From NCBI GenBank assembly GCA_022606425.2, contig JAHDVF020000580.1, positions 372,001 to 436,000 on the forward strand: a stretch of 64,000 nt of DNA, read 5' to 3'. A program made the position numbers and the translations under genes. Origin of the DNA: Lepidostoma basale (Eukaryota; Arthropoda; Insecta; Trichoptera; Lepidostomatidae). Below, in pieces: positions 12,480-23,128 of the stretch (the first letter of the stretch is position 1; each line of letters opens with the position of its first letter). Under the pieces are notes generated by a model. The model was not told the DNA's origin. It saw only the letters and a program-made list of their open reading frames with translations, and ran no database searches.

Positions 12480-12850
12480 TTGTATCCGGGTTTTAATGGC
12501 GAATGAAAATATTGTGACCGCTCACGATTGCGGTTTCTGCCATCCATCGGCTTCTGTCCCTGATGGATGTCCAGAACGAATCGTAATAATTTATTACGGA
12601 GGTAATTGTCGCGTCCAAGCCACGGTGCGAGACAAAACGGGAAAATTCATTTCATACAATAAAACCGGAACCCCGGCGCGTGGAAATGTGTAGGTACTTG
12701 TGTGATTGTTATTGAGTGTGTGCGGGGAGGCATCTAACTGGCATAACGCAGCTAATCGCACACACGCCGGAGTCACGAGGTACCGGGCGCCATTTCTATT
12801 ACTTTGTTACAATCAGAGTTCGCTGATTAGTAGATGAATTACGAGCTAAC
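12480..12850. other. GC-rich unique segment with an open frame
   Basis: The base composition is clearly higher in GC than the neighbours. A 65-codon frame (12,496-12,693) crosses it but resembles no family and has no clear splice context. The segment contains an inverted pair around GTGTGTGCGGGGAGGC and CGCACACACGCCGG. It is best treated as a candidate conserved non-coding or promoter-like element. Confidence 0.35.
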
Positions 12851-13147
12851 TTGGGAGGCATTTATAATCTAGCTTCAAGTCATTATCTGGAAGTAGAGTA
12901 AGAAAAATATGCTATACTAATTATCTAATTATTCACTTGTATGTAGTATTTTTCCGAACGACAGTGTAATATAAAAGATAAAAAAATATGCTCTTGTGAA
13001 GACAGTTTTTATTTAAAAAAATTGTAGATACAGCCACACTGGTGTATCTTGACTTTTTAAGGTATATCTTCAACTTATAATGCTCTGCAATTAATGTTTA
13101 TACAATTAATACAAACAAACTTGTATAAATATTATAATGAATAAGTA

Positions 13148-13452
13148 ATTACTTCTACGTTCGCCATACTTTGTGTTGTAGATGCTTTATTTCCCTTTTT
13201 CTTTTTTATATACTTTGTTTATACAACACGTATATGAATAAAAATTAAATTACATAGACATGTTTCGGACAACCAGTCCTTCTTCAGTGATATATATTAA
13301 AAATATTATAAAATTGTTTACATGATCTGACAGATGTAAAGATATGTATCACTGAAGAAGGACTGGTTGTCCGAAACATGTCTATGTTATTTTTAATTTT
13401 TTTAATGTACGTGTTGTTTATACAAAGTATATAAAAAGAAAAAGAAAAATAA
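13148..13452. repeat. Inverted-repeat element, family A, copy 2
   Basis: Left arm TTCGCCATACTTTGTGTTGT, then ACATGTTTCGGACAACCAGT and CCTTCTTCAGTGATA. Right arm TATCACTGAAGAAGGACTGG, then TTGTCCGAAACATGTCTATG and TATACAAAGTATATAAAAAG. Both arms keep the full CUGAAGA, GGAC/GUCC, GAAACAUGUC motif, in opposite orientations. Helix I pairing is poor in both arms because the bases after GUC read UAUGU. Confidence 0.82.
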
Positions 13453-13917
13453 GTAATTAAATCATATTTGTAGAAACGAAAGCATATCGAGATAATGATA
13501 AATATTAATAGATTAAAAATATACTATCAATGTCCGAAGGGTACTATTGCTTTATTGCTTAAGCGACACTTGAATCTTTAATGGAAGGATGCACTTATAA
13601 TTATTTTTAATACATGATATGATCTTCAGGTAACTCACGTCACTTTCCAAGCGGTCTAGGTGATGCGAGAACTAATGAGTTTTCACTGGAATCGTCACTT
13701 TCTCTGGCGGAAATAGGAGGAATAACTAGTTGGACTTGTATCAACGTTCCGTAATTTACTACACTATCGCGTGTTTAATTACTGTGATACAATAATAAAG
13801 ATATGTATATACTCGTATGATAGAACGTTTATAATAATATAGGGTATTTCAATAAAAGTGCATGATTTGAATTATGTATAAAAATTTGTTTTCGGTAGGG
13901 AAATATTGAAATATTAA

Positions 13918-14478
13918 TTCTTCTTCTTCTTCTTCTGCTTTATTTAGGACTGTGTCCTGTTATTTCTCGGAGCCTGTTCCTGGGATGCAGATGTCCAACT
14001 GTCTCGCCATCTTTAAGGTGGTCTTCCTGGGTCGATTACCTGTTGGTACTTTATTTGCGGCTATGTTTGCTCACTCTTTCAGAACGTGCTCTTTCCACAT
14101 GATACTCCAGTAGCGTCTTCTCAGTCTTCCCCATCGCACGACATCTTTTACATTGCAGATCTTTCTTATTTCAGAATTTCTTATTCTGTCTTGGAGTGTC
14201 GTTCCCGCAACGGATCGGAGATTCTTAATTTCTGTGGTTCTTAGGAGACTTTATGTTCTGATGGTGTCAGCTCTCGTTTCTATTCCATATGTCATTAAAG
14301 GACGTACACATGTTTTGTAGATTCAAATTTTGCTCTCCTTTACCATATTTTTATTTTTCCAAATAGCATTCGTCAAGCAGCCAGCCATAACGGCGGCCCT
14401 GTTTGTTAGTTCACTTACTTCCTCGTAGAGGTCACTGCTGTTTGATACATCAACACCTAAGTACTTGAAATATTAATT
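13918..14478 (-). mobile_element. Decayed LINE 3' region with GAA-rich tail
   Basis: The minus strand reads as a reverse-transcriptase C-terminal region: YKTCVRPLMTYGIETRAD, then LLRTTEIKNLRSVAGTTLQD, then EIRKICNVKDVVRWGRLRRR, then NRPRKTTLKMARQLD. This is the typical order YKTC.RP...YG.ET, LLRTTE...LR..AG, RN..IR..C...D...W. The plus-strand start CTTCTTCTTCTTCTG is the 3' tail in reverse. Stops and frameshifts mark it as a dead copy. Confidence 0.82.
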
Positions 14479-14597
14479 AATTTATAATATGGATATTTGG
14501 GAATTATGCATGGAACAACACATGTGTTAAGTGGCCGCCAAGGCTTTTGTGGCACAAGTGAACTCTTCTAACGAAATCTTCAATTTGATAATTCCCA

Positions 14598-14692
14598 AAT
14601 GTCTAAAACTAATTAACTATCACGCCGTCTATCCGAAGGGGCAGGCAGAAATACTAGACTGCCACACTTCAAACGATGGCACTCCACCCGTC
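14598..14692 (-). mobile_element. LINE 3' end, family L1Z, copy 4 (short)
   Basis: Contains ACTATCACGCCGTCTATCCG and GGGGCAGGCAGAAATACTAG, the 3' block of the L1Z family, then diverges. It lies next to copy 5. Confidence 0.6.
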
Positions 14693-14835
14693 TCTATTCG
14701 CCTACACGGGAGACGCGGTGTGATGGATTGCGAACCTCTTCGTCACTAATTGACATTAACCGCGCACAATTAGTAACTAAAACGTTCATAAAACAAATCT
14801 AAAATAAAAAATACAATGATATGAAATAAAATGAA

Positions 14836-14992
14836 AATGTAATAACTAACTGACTAACCATCACACCGTCTCACCGTAGGGGTAAGCAGAAAGGATGGAT
14901 GGCCACACTTTTCTATCCTGACATACTTCTCTCGCTTCATCTTCATATTCATCGCTCATCTCATCTCATCGCTCATATTCATACATCGTGAA
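14836..14992 (-). mobile_element. LINE 3' end, family L1Z, copy 5
   Basis: Matches the family over ACCATCACACCGTCTCACCG, AGCAGAAAGGATGGATGG and TGACATACTTCTCTCGCTTC. A local duplication (TCATCGCTCATCTCATCTCA) interrupts the part before ATTCATACATCGTG. Confidence 0.68.
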
Positions 14993-15111
14993 ACTTAACA
15001 TGATTCTATTTAACTGTTATATTTGAAATACCCCAATAATATCACAGCTTAGGTATTTAGTTTATTTATTATTATTCATAACACTGTTATGATGTAACCA
15101 TTTACATTATT

Positions 15112-15245
15112 CGCTTTTTAACTGTCGCGATAGATGTTTCGCCAACCGATGTTGGTATCATCAGGTGTTACAAACAACTCGAAGCATGAACATCCAAAAA
15201 CGGTCAATTTAACAGCTGTCGCGACACTCAAGTTAATAATATGTT
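15112..15245. repeat. Inverted-repeat element, family C
   Basis: On the minus strand the left arm reads CUGAUGA, then a hairpin CCAAC/GUUGG, then GAAACAUC. The outer arms AACTGTCGCGATAGATG (left) and AACAGCTGTCGCGACAC (right) pair with each other. The core is the canonical CUGAUGA of hammerhead ribozymes, with extra unpaired bases before and after helix II. Confidence 0.62.
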
Positions 15246-15392
15246 ATAAATTTTAACAGTTAAAAATGTTAAACAGTTAATAATGTTGAAGTATCACATG
15301 AAACAATTAGTTATGATTCATTTTATATTTAGTTGCATTCCGCGCGCTAACTAACGTTCGTGTCCTTATTTATGAATAATGAATTATTTTAA

Positions 15393-15648
15393 TGGATGGC
15401 GCTAGTGTAGATTGAACTAAAAAATGTGAAGAGCAGCGTAGCATTCTAGCATATATACATCTTCCGAAAAATTGTCAGACGTGGTGGTCGTAAGAAGGGC
15501 AGAATGGGGAATGTTGTTAAACATAAAGCGATCGCTTAACCCAACCAATGACAGGTCATAAGTCCTGTAAGCGCCTCGACCACCATTCTGTTCCCAGAAA
15601 ACAATTTACATCTTCGTCTCTATTGAGATACAATTAATCCTTATAGAA
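15393..15648 (+). repeat. Unclassified interspersed repeat, family Y, copy 2
   Basis: A full-length-looking copy: TGGCGCTAGTGTAGATTGAA at the start, then GACGTGGTGGTCGTAAGAAG, GACAGGTCATAAGTCCTGTA and CTCTATTGAGATACAATTAA at the end. Confidence 0.75.
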
Positions 15649-15789
15649 TTATTTTAGGATTAATTATTAAAGAATTATTTTAGGACCTGCTTATTTTATG
15701 TACATTTATGCCGTGCGAGTAGGCACTATTAGACGGTATATTAAAATATCCATAGATCTGTTCCACGGTATTAGTATCAATGCGATTGT

Positions 15790-16110
15790 ATAAACTTTCT
15801 GTTCATCTATTCTGTTACCTACGCCAGTAGGTACTTGCCTCATATTCTATTCGCCAGCAGCTGTTAACCGACGGGTCCCTTGAGCGCGAGGCGGCTGCGG
15901 CCTCCCCGATCACTGACCTCTATTATTCTCTCCTGGGAAACTAGCCGGGGTTAAAGTTCACATCTGCCGATAAAATATACCAATCGATATTGTTTCCCAG
16001 ACTCCTATTCCGCGCAATCTGTTGTAGTAAAAGTTTGCACAGACTGCGTAGGAGTGTGGCCTTATTAGTAAGTAACTGTATTATCAGTGTCGTCTCTGGT
16101 GACACCGGTG
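15790..16110. other. GC-rich unique segment
   Basis: Contains GAGCGCGAGGCGGCTGCGGC and other GC-rich blocks, in strong contrast to the flanks. No family-like translation. It is a candidate conserved non-coding element, possibly a regulatory element of the downstream Diego-like gene. Confidence 0.35.
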
Positions 16111-16164
16111 GGAAGAGCAATTATTATTATAATTATTTTATTTTATTATTATTATTTTTTTATG

Positions 16165-16389
16165 TATACAACAGGTCGTTTGAACCCAATTACTGTATAC
16201 AATTTTTTTTAGCTATTATATTGATTCTCGTGACAGGTGATAGTTAGGCAATCTATCGCCATTTTATTGTCACGTGAATTCTACACCAGACCAAAGACAG
16301 TGTGACAATCACACTGCCATCGCCGGGAATCGAACCCGGGACCTTCGGTATGGAAGTCAGAGCTCTTAACACTCTGCCACGAAGGTCGT
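16165..16389 (-). repeat. tRNA-headed SINE, family S2, copy 1
   Basis: The minus strand starts GACCTTCGTGGCAGAGTG and has a perfect box-B-like GGTTCGATTCC followed by CGGCGATGGCAGTGTGATT and a tail with GTGTAGAATTCAC and ACAATAAAATGGCGATAG. The same head and tail occur at 26,049 on the plus strand. The acceptor stem of a real tRNA is missing, so it is a SINE and not a tRNA gene. Confidence 0.8.
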
Positions 16390-16667
16390 CTTCTTATTAA
16401 TTATTCTGCTGAATGCGGTCTCCTCGGAAATCGACGATTTTCATATAAGTGAAAGTACGTTCAAAATACTCTTGACTTTAGAGAGTATATTATCTTTCTA
16501 ATGTCGAACCATCTCTCATGCTTTCCTGGTATTTGTATACTATATTATAATTTACCTGTATTCAATAGATGCCTCAAACTTTAATATTTTTTAAATGTCT
16601 GTTGAGATAATACACTGATTTGATTTGATAATCAAATAATTTTATTATAAAATCGTATGAACTTTTT

Positions 16668-16818
16668 AAATAAATATGTATCTTAATAATATGTATCACT
16701 GAAGAAGGACTGGTTGTCCGAAACATGTCTGATATATAATTTTAATAGTGTTGTATATACAAAGTAAAAAAAAAAAAAAAAAACATTTACAACACAAAGT
16801 ATGGCGAACATAGAAGGA
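16668..16818 (+). repeat. Family A arm, copy 3 (single arm)
   Basis: Only the right arm is present: AATATGTATC, then TGAAGAAGGACTGGTTGTCC, then GAAACATGTCTGATATATAA, TATACAAAGT, an A-run of about 18 and ACAACACAAAGTATGGCGAA. It carries the best preserved hammerhead-like motif of the window. Confidence 0.78.
16690..16738 (+). ncRNA. Hammerhead-like (type I, minimal) ribozyme motif
   Basis: Helix I: 16,690-16,698 (UAUGUAUCA) pairs with 16,730-16,738 (UGAUAUAUA), nine pairs including one G-U. Core: CUGAAGA at 16,699-16,705 fits CUGANGA. Helix II: GGAC/GUCC with loop UGGUU. Then GAAA at 16,720-16,723, and ACAUGU, whose helix III is only two pairs or forms between two molecules, then the cleavage triplet GUC at 16,727-16,729. 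The single departure from the hammerhead rules is one extra A (16,706) between the core and helix II. Hammerheads with very short helix III are known from Penelope-like retroelements and retrozymes and may act as dimers. Catalysis here is not shown. Confidence 0.55.
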
Positions 16819-17577
16819 TCTTTTTAACTCTTTCACCGCTACGACTGAGTTTAGTCTGTTTTTGTCATGCTCATCAGAATATCAGGCGTGGGATTACTGA
16901 TTCTTTGGTATTCGTGGAAGATACTGATATAATTCATTCTTTTGTTTTTATTATTTGGTTTGTAAGAACATTTACACATTATATTCAAAATGTGTCGACA
17001 ATGTGCCGCGTTGGGATGAGTGAGCGAGTAAAGTTTAATTTAGTTTAAGGGTTAAGAGCGCAATTATTTTGAGATATTTTGTACATCTTTTCAAAGACCT
17101 TGTGTAGTTTGACGTTTTCGCTTTACAATGGCATTGTTCAAATGTCAAAACTCTTTAAAAACGCGAATTTCAAAAGATCTTACTTGCTATGGAGTTTCAT
17201 ACCATTTCAGGGAACAGTGTTTGTGTATATTATAGATACTAACTTATATACAATATTGTAATTTCTACTTTACTAAATGTACATTTGATTGATTCTCTCC
17301 GAATGTAAAAAAAGTTAATGTTTGCGTTTATATTCAATATATAAACCTCAATCAATAATATTGCAATAATATAGAGTTTTACATAATTTTTCAAGAAATT
17401 AAAAAAATATAATTTGTATGCATTCAAAATGTTGTAAAAAAACTGGTCCAAGTTAAAAAAAATAGCATAAAATTTAAAGAGACATCTCCAGGCGTTATCT
17501 AGCAATACGTTAATGGCGGTAGCTTTTCACATTGCGTTAATAAAGATCTTCTGCTTAATGCTTAATCCAATCTTAAT

Positions 17578-17824
17578 ATATGGCGCTAGTGTAGATTGAA
17601 CAAAAAAATGTGAAGTGTGGTGTTACATTGTAGCATATATACATCTTTCAAACATTTTTCAGACGTGGTGGTCGTAAGAAGGGCGGAATGGGGAATGTTG
17701 TATTACATAAAGCGTGCGCTTAACCCAACCATTGACAGATCATAAGTCCTGTAAACGCCTTGACCATCATATTCTGTTTCCAACTTGCATCTTCGTCTCT
17801 ATTGAGATACAATTAAACCTTAAA
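17578..17824 (+). repeat. Unclassified interspersed repeat, family Y, copy 3
   Basis: Same structure as copy 2: TGGCGCTAGTGTAGATTGAA, GACGTGGTGGTCGTAAGAAG, GCGCTTAACCCAACCA, CATAAGTCCTGTAAACGCC and CTCTATTGAGATACAATTAA. Confidence 0.75.
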
Positions 17825-18489
17825 ATTAATATTTTATTTTTATCTATTATTCCAGCAATAAAAAAATATTTTTATAATTATATTTTGTGCATTGAGAAAT
17901 AAATAAAATTGATAACCCAAAATTTTAATTAATTTTTAAAATTACAATGTTATATTGATATATTGCTCAAATAAACCAATTATTAACTGATTTATAAAAA
18001 TTTTAAAAATACTTATTTTTAATGAGAAAGTAAACAAATTGTTTTAGCTCACTTAAGTGCCAGAAGCACCTTCTCCGATGATGTATAATCTTGCTGATGT
18101 CAGTATCGTAAATCTTGCCCCTCGGTCTCACCGCATATCCGCAGTTTGTTATGCATAATAAATCTTTAGATCTGAAAATGTTTTCCATAGTATGGCGATA
18201 GCATTAACTCGGATCCAAAGCTTATTTCAGGACAATTAATCTTGAAAGACATAAACGTGTTTACGTTACGTTAAATTCTCCATATAATTAATAACAGTCT
18301 CTTATTCATTGAAATAAGCGCGACAATTGCGCAGAATCTTCTTATTATGCATCGTTTTCAGTAAAATTACAAAATATTTATTTTGTTAATGTAAATTTGT
18401 TTGTAGAATTTTATGTTAATATTGAAAATAATTATATTTTTTAAATTAAAAAATCCGTTATAGTCAATACACATTTAGTTTAATTCCAC

Positions 18490-18880
18490 TTGATTTTATG
18501 GATGCGACTAATTTCGGCAGATCGCTTCCATCTTCTGGTCAAAGACTCTTTTTTCCGGTCTCTATCTAAAGATTGGTCTGCAGCAAGGAGACACATCTCC
18601 TCTTCCACTCCGCTCGGTCCTTGGCAACTCTATTCAACTCCGCATAAGAGGTGCAGCCCAAATCTCGGCAAATCTGGTCTAGGTACTCCTGGCGAGGTCG
18701 TCCCCTGCCAATCGATCCCTCGACCATTCTCTCCAATACATCATGCAGGAAACATTCGTGTCGCAACACATGACCAATCCATCTCGCGCGCCTCTCTGCT
18801 ATGGTGTTCAACATGTGCCTATTATCTTTAACTCTGCTGAGAACCTCCCCATTTGTAATGTGGTCCTTCCATGAAACATG
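18490..18880 (-). mobile_element. LINE 3' end, C-terminal reverse-transcriptase fragment
   Basis: Minus-strand codons give SWKDHITNGEVLSRVKD, then ERRARWIGHVLRHECFLHDV, then IGRGRPRQEYLDQICRD, LNRVAKDRAEWKRRC. This is the well-known LINE ORF2 tail (R...WIGH.LRH, GRGRPR..YLDQI, A.DR..W). The 82-codon part is open although one frame change is needed upstream. A different LINE family from L1Z. Confidence 0.85.
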
Positions 18881-21140
18881 GTAAAAGCCTATTTAGTTAT
18901 TATTATTGGTTCCAGAAGATGGCAGCAAACTGCCGATTAAAATTTGTTTCAGTAAAAAAAAGATTTTTATTATTTATTATTTACATACAATTAAAAAAAA
19001 TGAGAAAACTAAGCGTACACTTATTGGCAATTTAATAACATTTATAGATGTTTCGTCATACACATTTAAAGCTACATTATACATTCTTAGATTATATAGT
19101 ACGCTTGTTACATTGTAAAGTAAGTTTGCTGTATTGTATTTATCAGTCAGTAAAATAGAAATGTTATAGTAAGTCGACCAATGTGATCCATGTTTAAATC
19201 ATTTTAAATATTAAAATGATTTATAACTTACCATTGTTTTATTGTGTCACAAATTCAGAAGTTCAAACAAAATACCACCAATGATCGCTTCTATATCTAA
19301 AATAGATGCGCGTGACATATTTTAAGGAATTTCACGAAATTGATTTTCACAAAGAGGACAGTGATTAGAGTTCTCACAATTATGGTATTTCTTTTCAGCA
19401 CCTGTAAACACGGCTCATTGAATATGAACGATTTCAACGTTTTCTGAATGTTTTATAAAACCAAATTTGTATTATTTAAGATCATGATGCTGGCCGAGAA
19501 TCATGGGATTACTTAGATTATTGATATATTCGTAAAATACCCACACGTTAGTAAGATTAAATTATGCAAATGGTAAAGCGTTTAATTCATCTACTATAAT
19601 AATCGTCTTTTAAAATAAAATTACTTGTAAATAAAATGACAAGCATTAAAAAAAAATTAACTTAAATTTGTTTTTTAATTATTATTTTAGCCATCCGGGA
19701 ATTGATTTAAATACTTTTATAAAACTGAATGCTAACGAATCATTAAAAATATTTTTTTTTTTTCTTCTTTCTATTGTCACCATTGGTAGTTTAATGAATA
19801 AAATATGGTATATTATGATAGACAATCACAAATTGGCCCAAAACCTGAGAGCTGAAAACTAAATCCGGATTATACTTTGAAAAAAAGTATTGAATTAAAC
19901 ATTCTGCACCATTTCAGAGTACTAGTACCCTAGAGCGCGCACACAATGTAATTTATTTCCTTCTGCATGCTTGAATCTGAAAGATGTTTGATCGTTTTAA
20001 TACATTAGATAAATTGCTTTTCGTGTATGGTTAATACTATACAATTTTCTGCGACGTATCAATCTCCATCTCGGACTTCAACGAGATCTGTTTTCAACTT
20101 CTTACAGCCATCTATTATTTTAAATTTGCTAAGCTCCATAACAGCTCCGTATAGTCAGTTGAGTGTAGAGCACATACACGCTCACAAGTGCGTTCACTCT
20201 CGTCTCTGTCAACGAATTGTACCAATATTCACGTCATTCCAGAAATAATGTTACCATTATCGATTTATTTCTTATTCACTTATATTACATTAATATCTAC
20301 TTCAAATATCATTATTTCATAACCTGTAGGACTTACAAATTTTGCAAAATAAACGATTATTTATGTCTCATTTTATCTATGGTTTAAAGATTTGCGAAAA
20401 ATACGAAATATACTAATTTAGATTTAATACATATTTTGATATGGTTGTGTGCGCTAAATAGTCTTAAAACTTCAATTATATAAAGCACACAAACCAGAAA
20501 CACAAGAGAAATGGTCCGAAATTAAAAACTTAAATATTTGAATTTGCCTGTAGCTAGACAAGAACTGTTATTTTTTAATAAAAAAATATTGATAACGACA
20601 GAGTTTAACCCCCATTGGATTCCTTAAAAAACAAGAAAACAAAAACTACGATTAGTGACTGCATATACATAGGTACGAATGAAAACAATAATGTTAATTT
20701 TAATGAGTATAAAAACATAAGCAGTCTAAAATTTTTATCAAAAAAATAATTTTCTTGAAATAAAAGGAATATATCATGGGACACAACAGGCAAAAAACAG
20801 ACATATAAATTGTTAATTAATACAATGAAAACGTCTTATTTGAAGATATTTTATTTTATGGGCATAACATGCTGAGCCAAGCTAAGGGATTATTTAATAT
20901 AAAAGCAGGTATTAATGATTAAATATGGAGTTTCACATCATAGTTCAAGAAATTATTTTCAAATATTTTCGATTATGACAAAAATAAATTTAATATCATA
21001 AAAATTGAAACTACACTACGCTCCACTTCAATTCATTAATTCATATTTACTGTCCACTATTCTAAGTAATCTGTGTTTTCATCTAATTAATCAAAAGCCT
21101 CATTTTGTAGATACCAATAAAAATACGAACAAGATTCGTG
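18881..21140. other. AT-rich stretch, no gene recognised
   Basis: No exon recognised. A short piece CCAGAAGATGGCAGC at about 18,913 recurs at about 57,892 in an unc-104 intron. An outer piece of a family B arm (ATGGAGTTTCACATCATAG) lies at about 20,927. Confidence 0.45.
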
Positions 21141-21142
21141 TC

Positions 21143-21410
21143 ATTTGTTGTTTCTTGAACAAGATGTAAAACTCCATAGTAAATAATGTATACGAATAAA
21201 AAAGTCAGTTTTGTAGAAGTTTTATTATATTTTATGGGAATGACATGTTTCGCCCTTATAAGCCATTATCAAATGTTTTACGCCCTTCTAAGGCATTATC
21301 AAACATTTGATAATGCCTTAAAAGGGCGAAACATGTAATTCCCATAAAATATAATAAAACTTCTAGAAAACTGACGTTTTCATTCATATTAATTAAGATT
21401 CATGTCATTA
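21143..21410. repeat. Inverted-repeat element, family B, copy 2 (most complete)
   Basis: Both arms are present: GTTTCTTGAACAAGATGTAA, TAGAAGTTTTATTATATTTT and ATGACATGTTTCGCCC on the left. On the right, GGGCGAAACATGTAATTCCC, AATATAATAAAACTTCTAGA and ACTGACGTTTTCATTCAT. The centre has a partial duplication of the CGCCCTT(C/A)TAAGGCATTATC block. The left arm read on the minus strand has GAAACAUGUC. Confidence 0.82.
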
Positions 21411-22904
21411 AATAGAAAATATGAAACTTGACCTTCCAAAACTAACATAACATAAACGTAAATAATATTTTATGAAAACAATATTACATCAGTGAGCAGG
21501 ATAGTAGCAAAACCGGTCGACAGTAAAAGTGATCACGATTGAATCAAAATAAATTATACATCAATCCCAAAAAGTTATTGCTTAATATAAAAAAAAACCA
21601 TTAAATTTAATTAAAAATTATTTCATCAACACAGAATGCAAAATATTCCATTTTATTTACAACAAAACTATGCAAATGCTGAAAATTAATATTATCTTGT
21701 GTGTTTTTAATAATATATCTATTTTTAATACGATCGATGATCGCTTACAAATAAACATGTCAGCGGTTACTCTATTTAAGGTAATGTGTTTTTTTACATG
21801 TTCATTCGTTTAACGACAATTTAAATTGCTGCCCATATTAAAAGAAGTAAAACTAGTTTCAAAAGCGATCAAAAATGTATTAATTTAATGTGGGCAAGTA
21901 CGGTAAATATACTTCATAGAAAACAGGGGCCCATACACGTAACCTAATGTGCATCGCACTTCTTTTTATTACCACTATGTCTCTGCATATACATTGAAAA
22001 TCAAGTATATAAAAAACGGTTTAACCTAACTAAAGCAGGTTTATGTGTAAGCTGTATATTAATTGATTTCTTTACCTTACATATATAAACACATTAATCG
22101 TGGGAAATTAATGCGATAGACTTTAGCGCCACGGTTCGAATGTGACTTTAAATATTCTCCTTTTGATCTTTGCATGCTTAATGATTTATTTTTATTATTA
22201 TTTTGTAGATTTTTTTCTTTACATCATTATTTTATATTAGACTATTTTTATAATATTTTTTTATCCAAAATGTATGCAATTCAACTGCGCGCTCATTTTC
22301 TAAAACGAGCCGTTTATAAAACAAGAGGTAGTAAAAAATGAACATCGATCGAATTTGAAATGTTGTGAATGGTTTACCTTGAGGCTTGAAGGCGCACCTG
22401 TCCTTAATCAATATATCGTTCGTTTAATAAACTTCAAAGTAAGTGGTGTTATTCGATATAGATCCACGATAAATTTAATTATTGTAACGAAACCATTTAA
22501 TTAATCGGGTCTATCAAATGTCGAGTTTCGATTCGAAACTTGTTTTAATCATTTCCTTTTCAAGGAATTAACACTCTCTTATTTTTATTAAGAAAAATCA
22601 TTCTGTATGCACATAAGAATATTTCATAATAAATTTCGAAATATTACTGCACCTAGATATCGAGGGCTATGTGCTCGAATCCAAAAACGTGAAATTAATC
22701 ATGGGTTCATGATGATACGGATTTTTTTTCCGTTTGAATAAGTTTTAGTATTGGAATTATTTAAGTTTCAATTATTTGCTTTTATTATCTCATACATATT
22801 CAACTCCTTCGGGATTCATCGAGAATTCCGACATCTTGGAAAAAAAACATCTATATTTTCAGAATGGATAATTTCGATATAATCAGCATAGACTATTTTA
22901 TCTA

Positions 22905-23128
22905 ATTAATACGAATTAAAATGTCGATTTTCTAGAAGTTTTAATATATTTTATGGAAATGGCATGTTTCACCTCACTAAGGCATTATATAATGTGATTT
23001 GATAATGCTTTAGAAAGACGAAGCATGAAATTTCCATAAAATATAATAAAAATTCTAGAAAAGATACGTTTTCATTCGTATTAATAATTTGATATGAAGT
23101 TTTGCATCATCGTTCAGGAAATAATAAA
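22905..23128. repeat. Inverted-repeat element, family B, copy 3
   Basis: Degenerate arms (TAGAAGTTTTAATATATTTT / AATATAATAAAAATTCTAGA) around CATGTTTCACCTCACTAAGG and AATGCTTTAGAAAGACGAAG. The GAAAC motif has decayed to GAAGC on one side. Confidence 0.72.

Noticed and set aside
12496..12693. 65-codon open frame in a GC-rich segment
   Set aside because: No family resemblance, no splice context, and overlapped by an equally long frame on the other strand.
16311..16389. tRNA-like sequence with a perfect box B on the minus strand, and its relative at 26,049
   Set aside because: The acceptor and D-arm pairing of a tRNA is missing, and both copies share a long common tail, so they are SINE heads.
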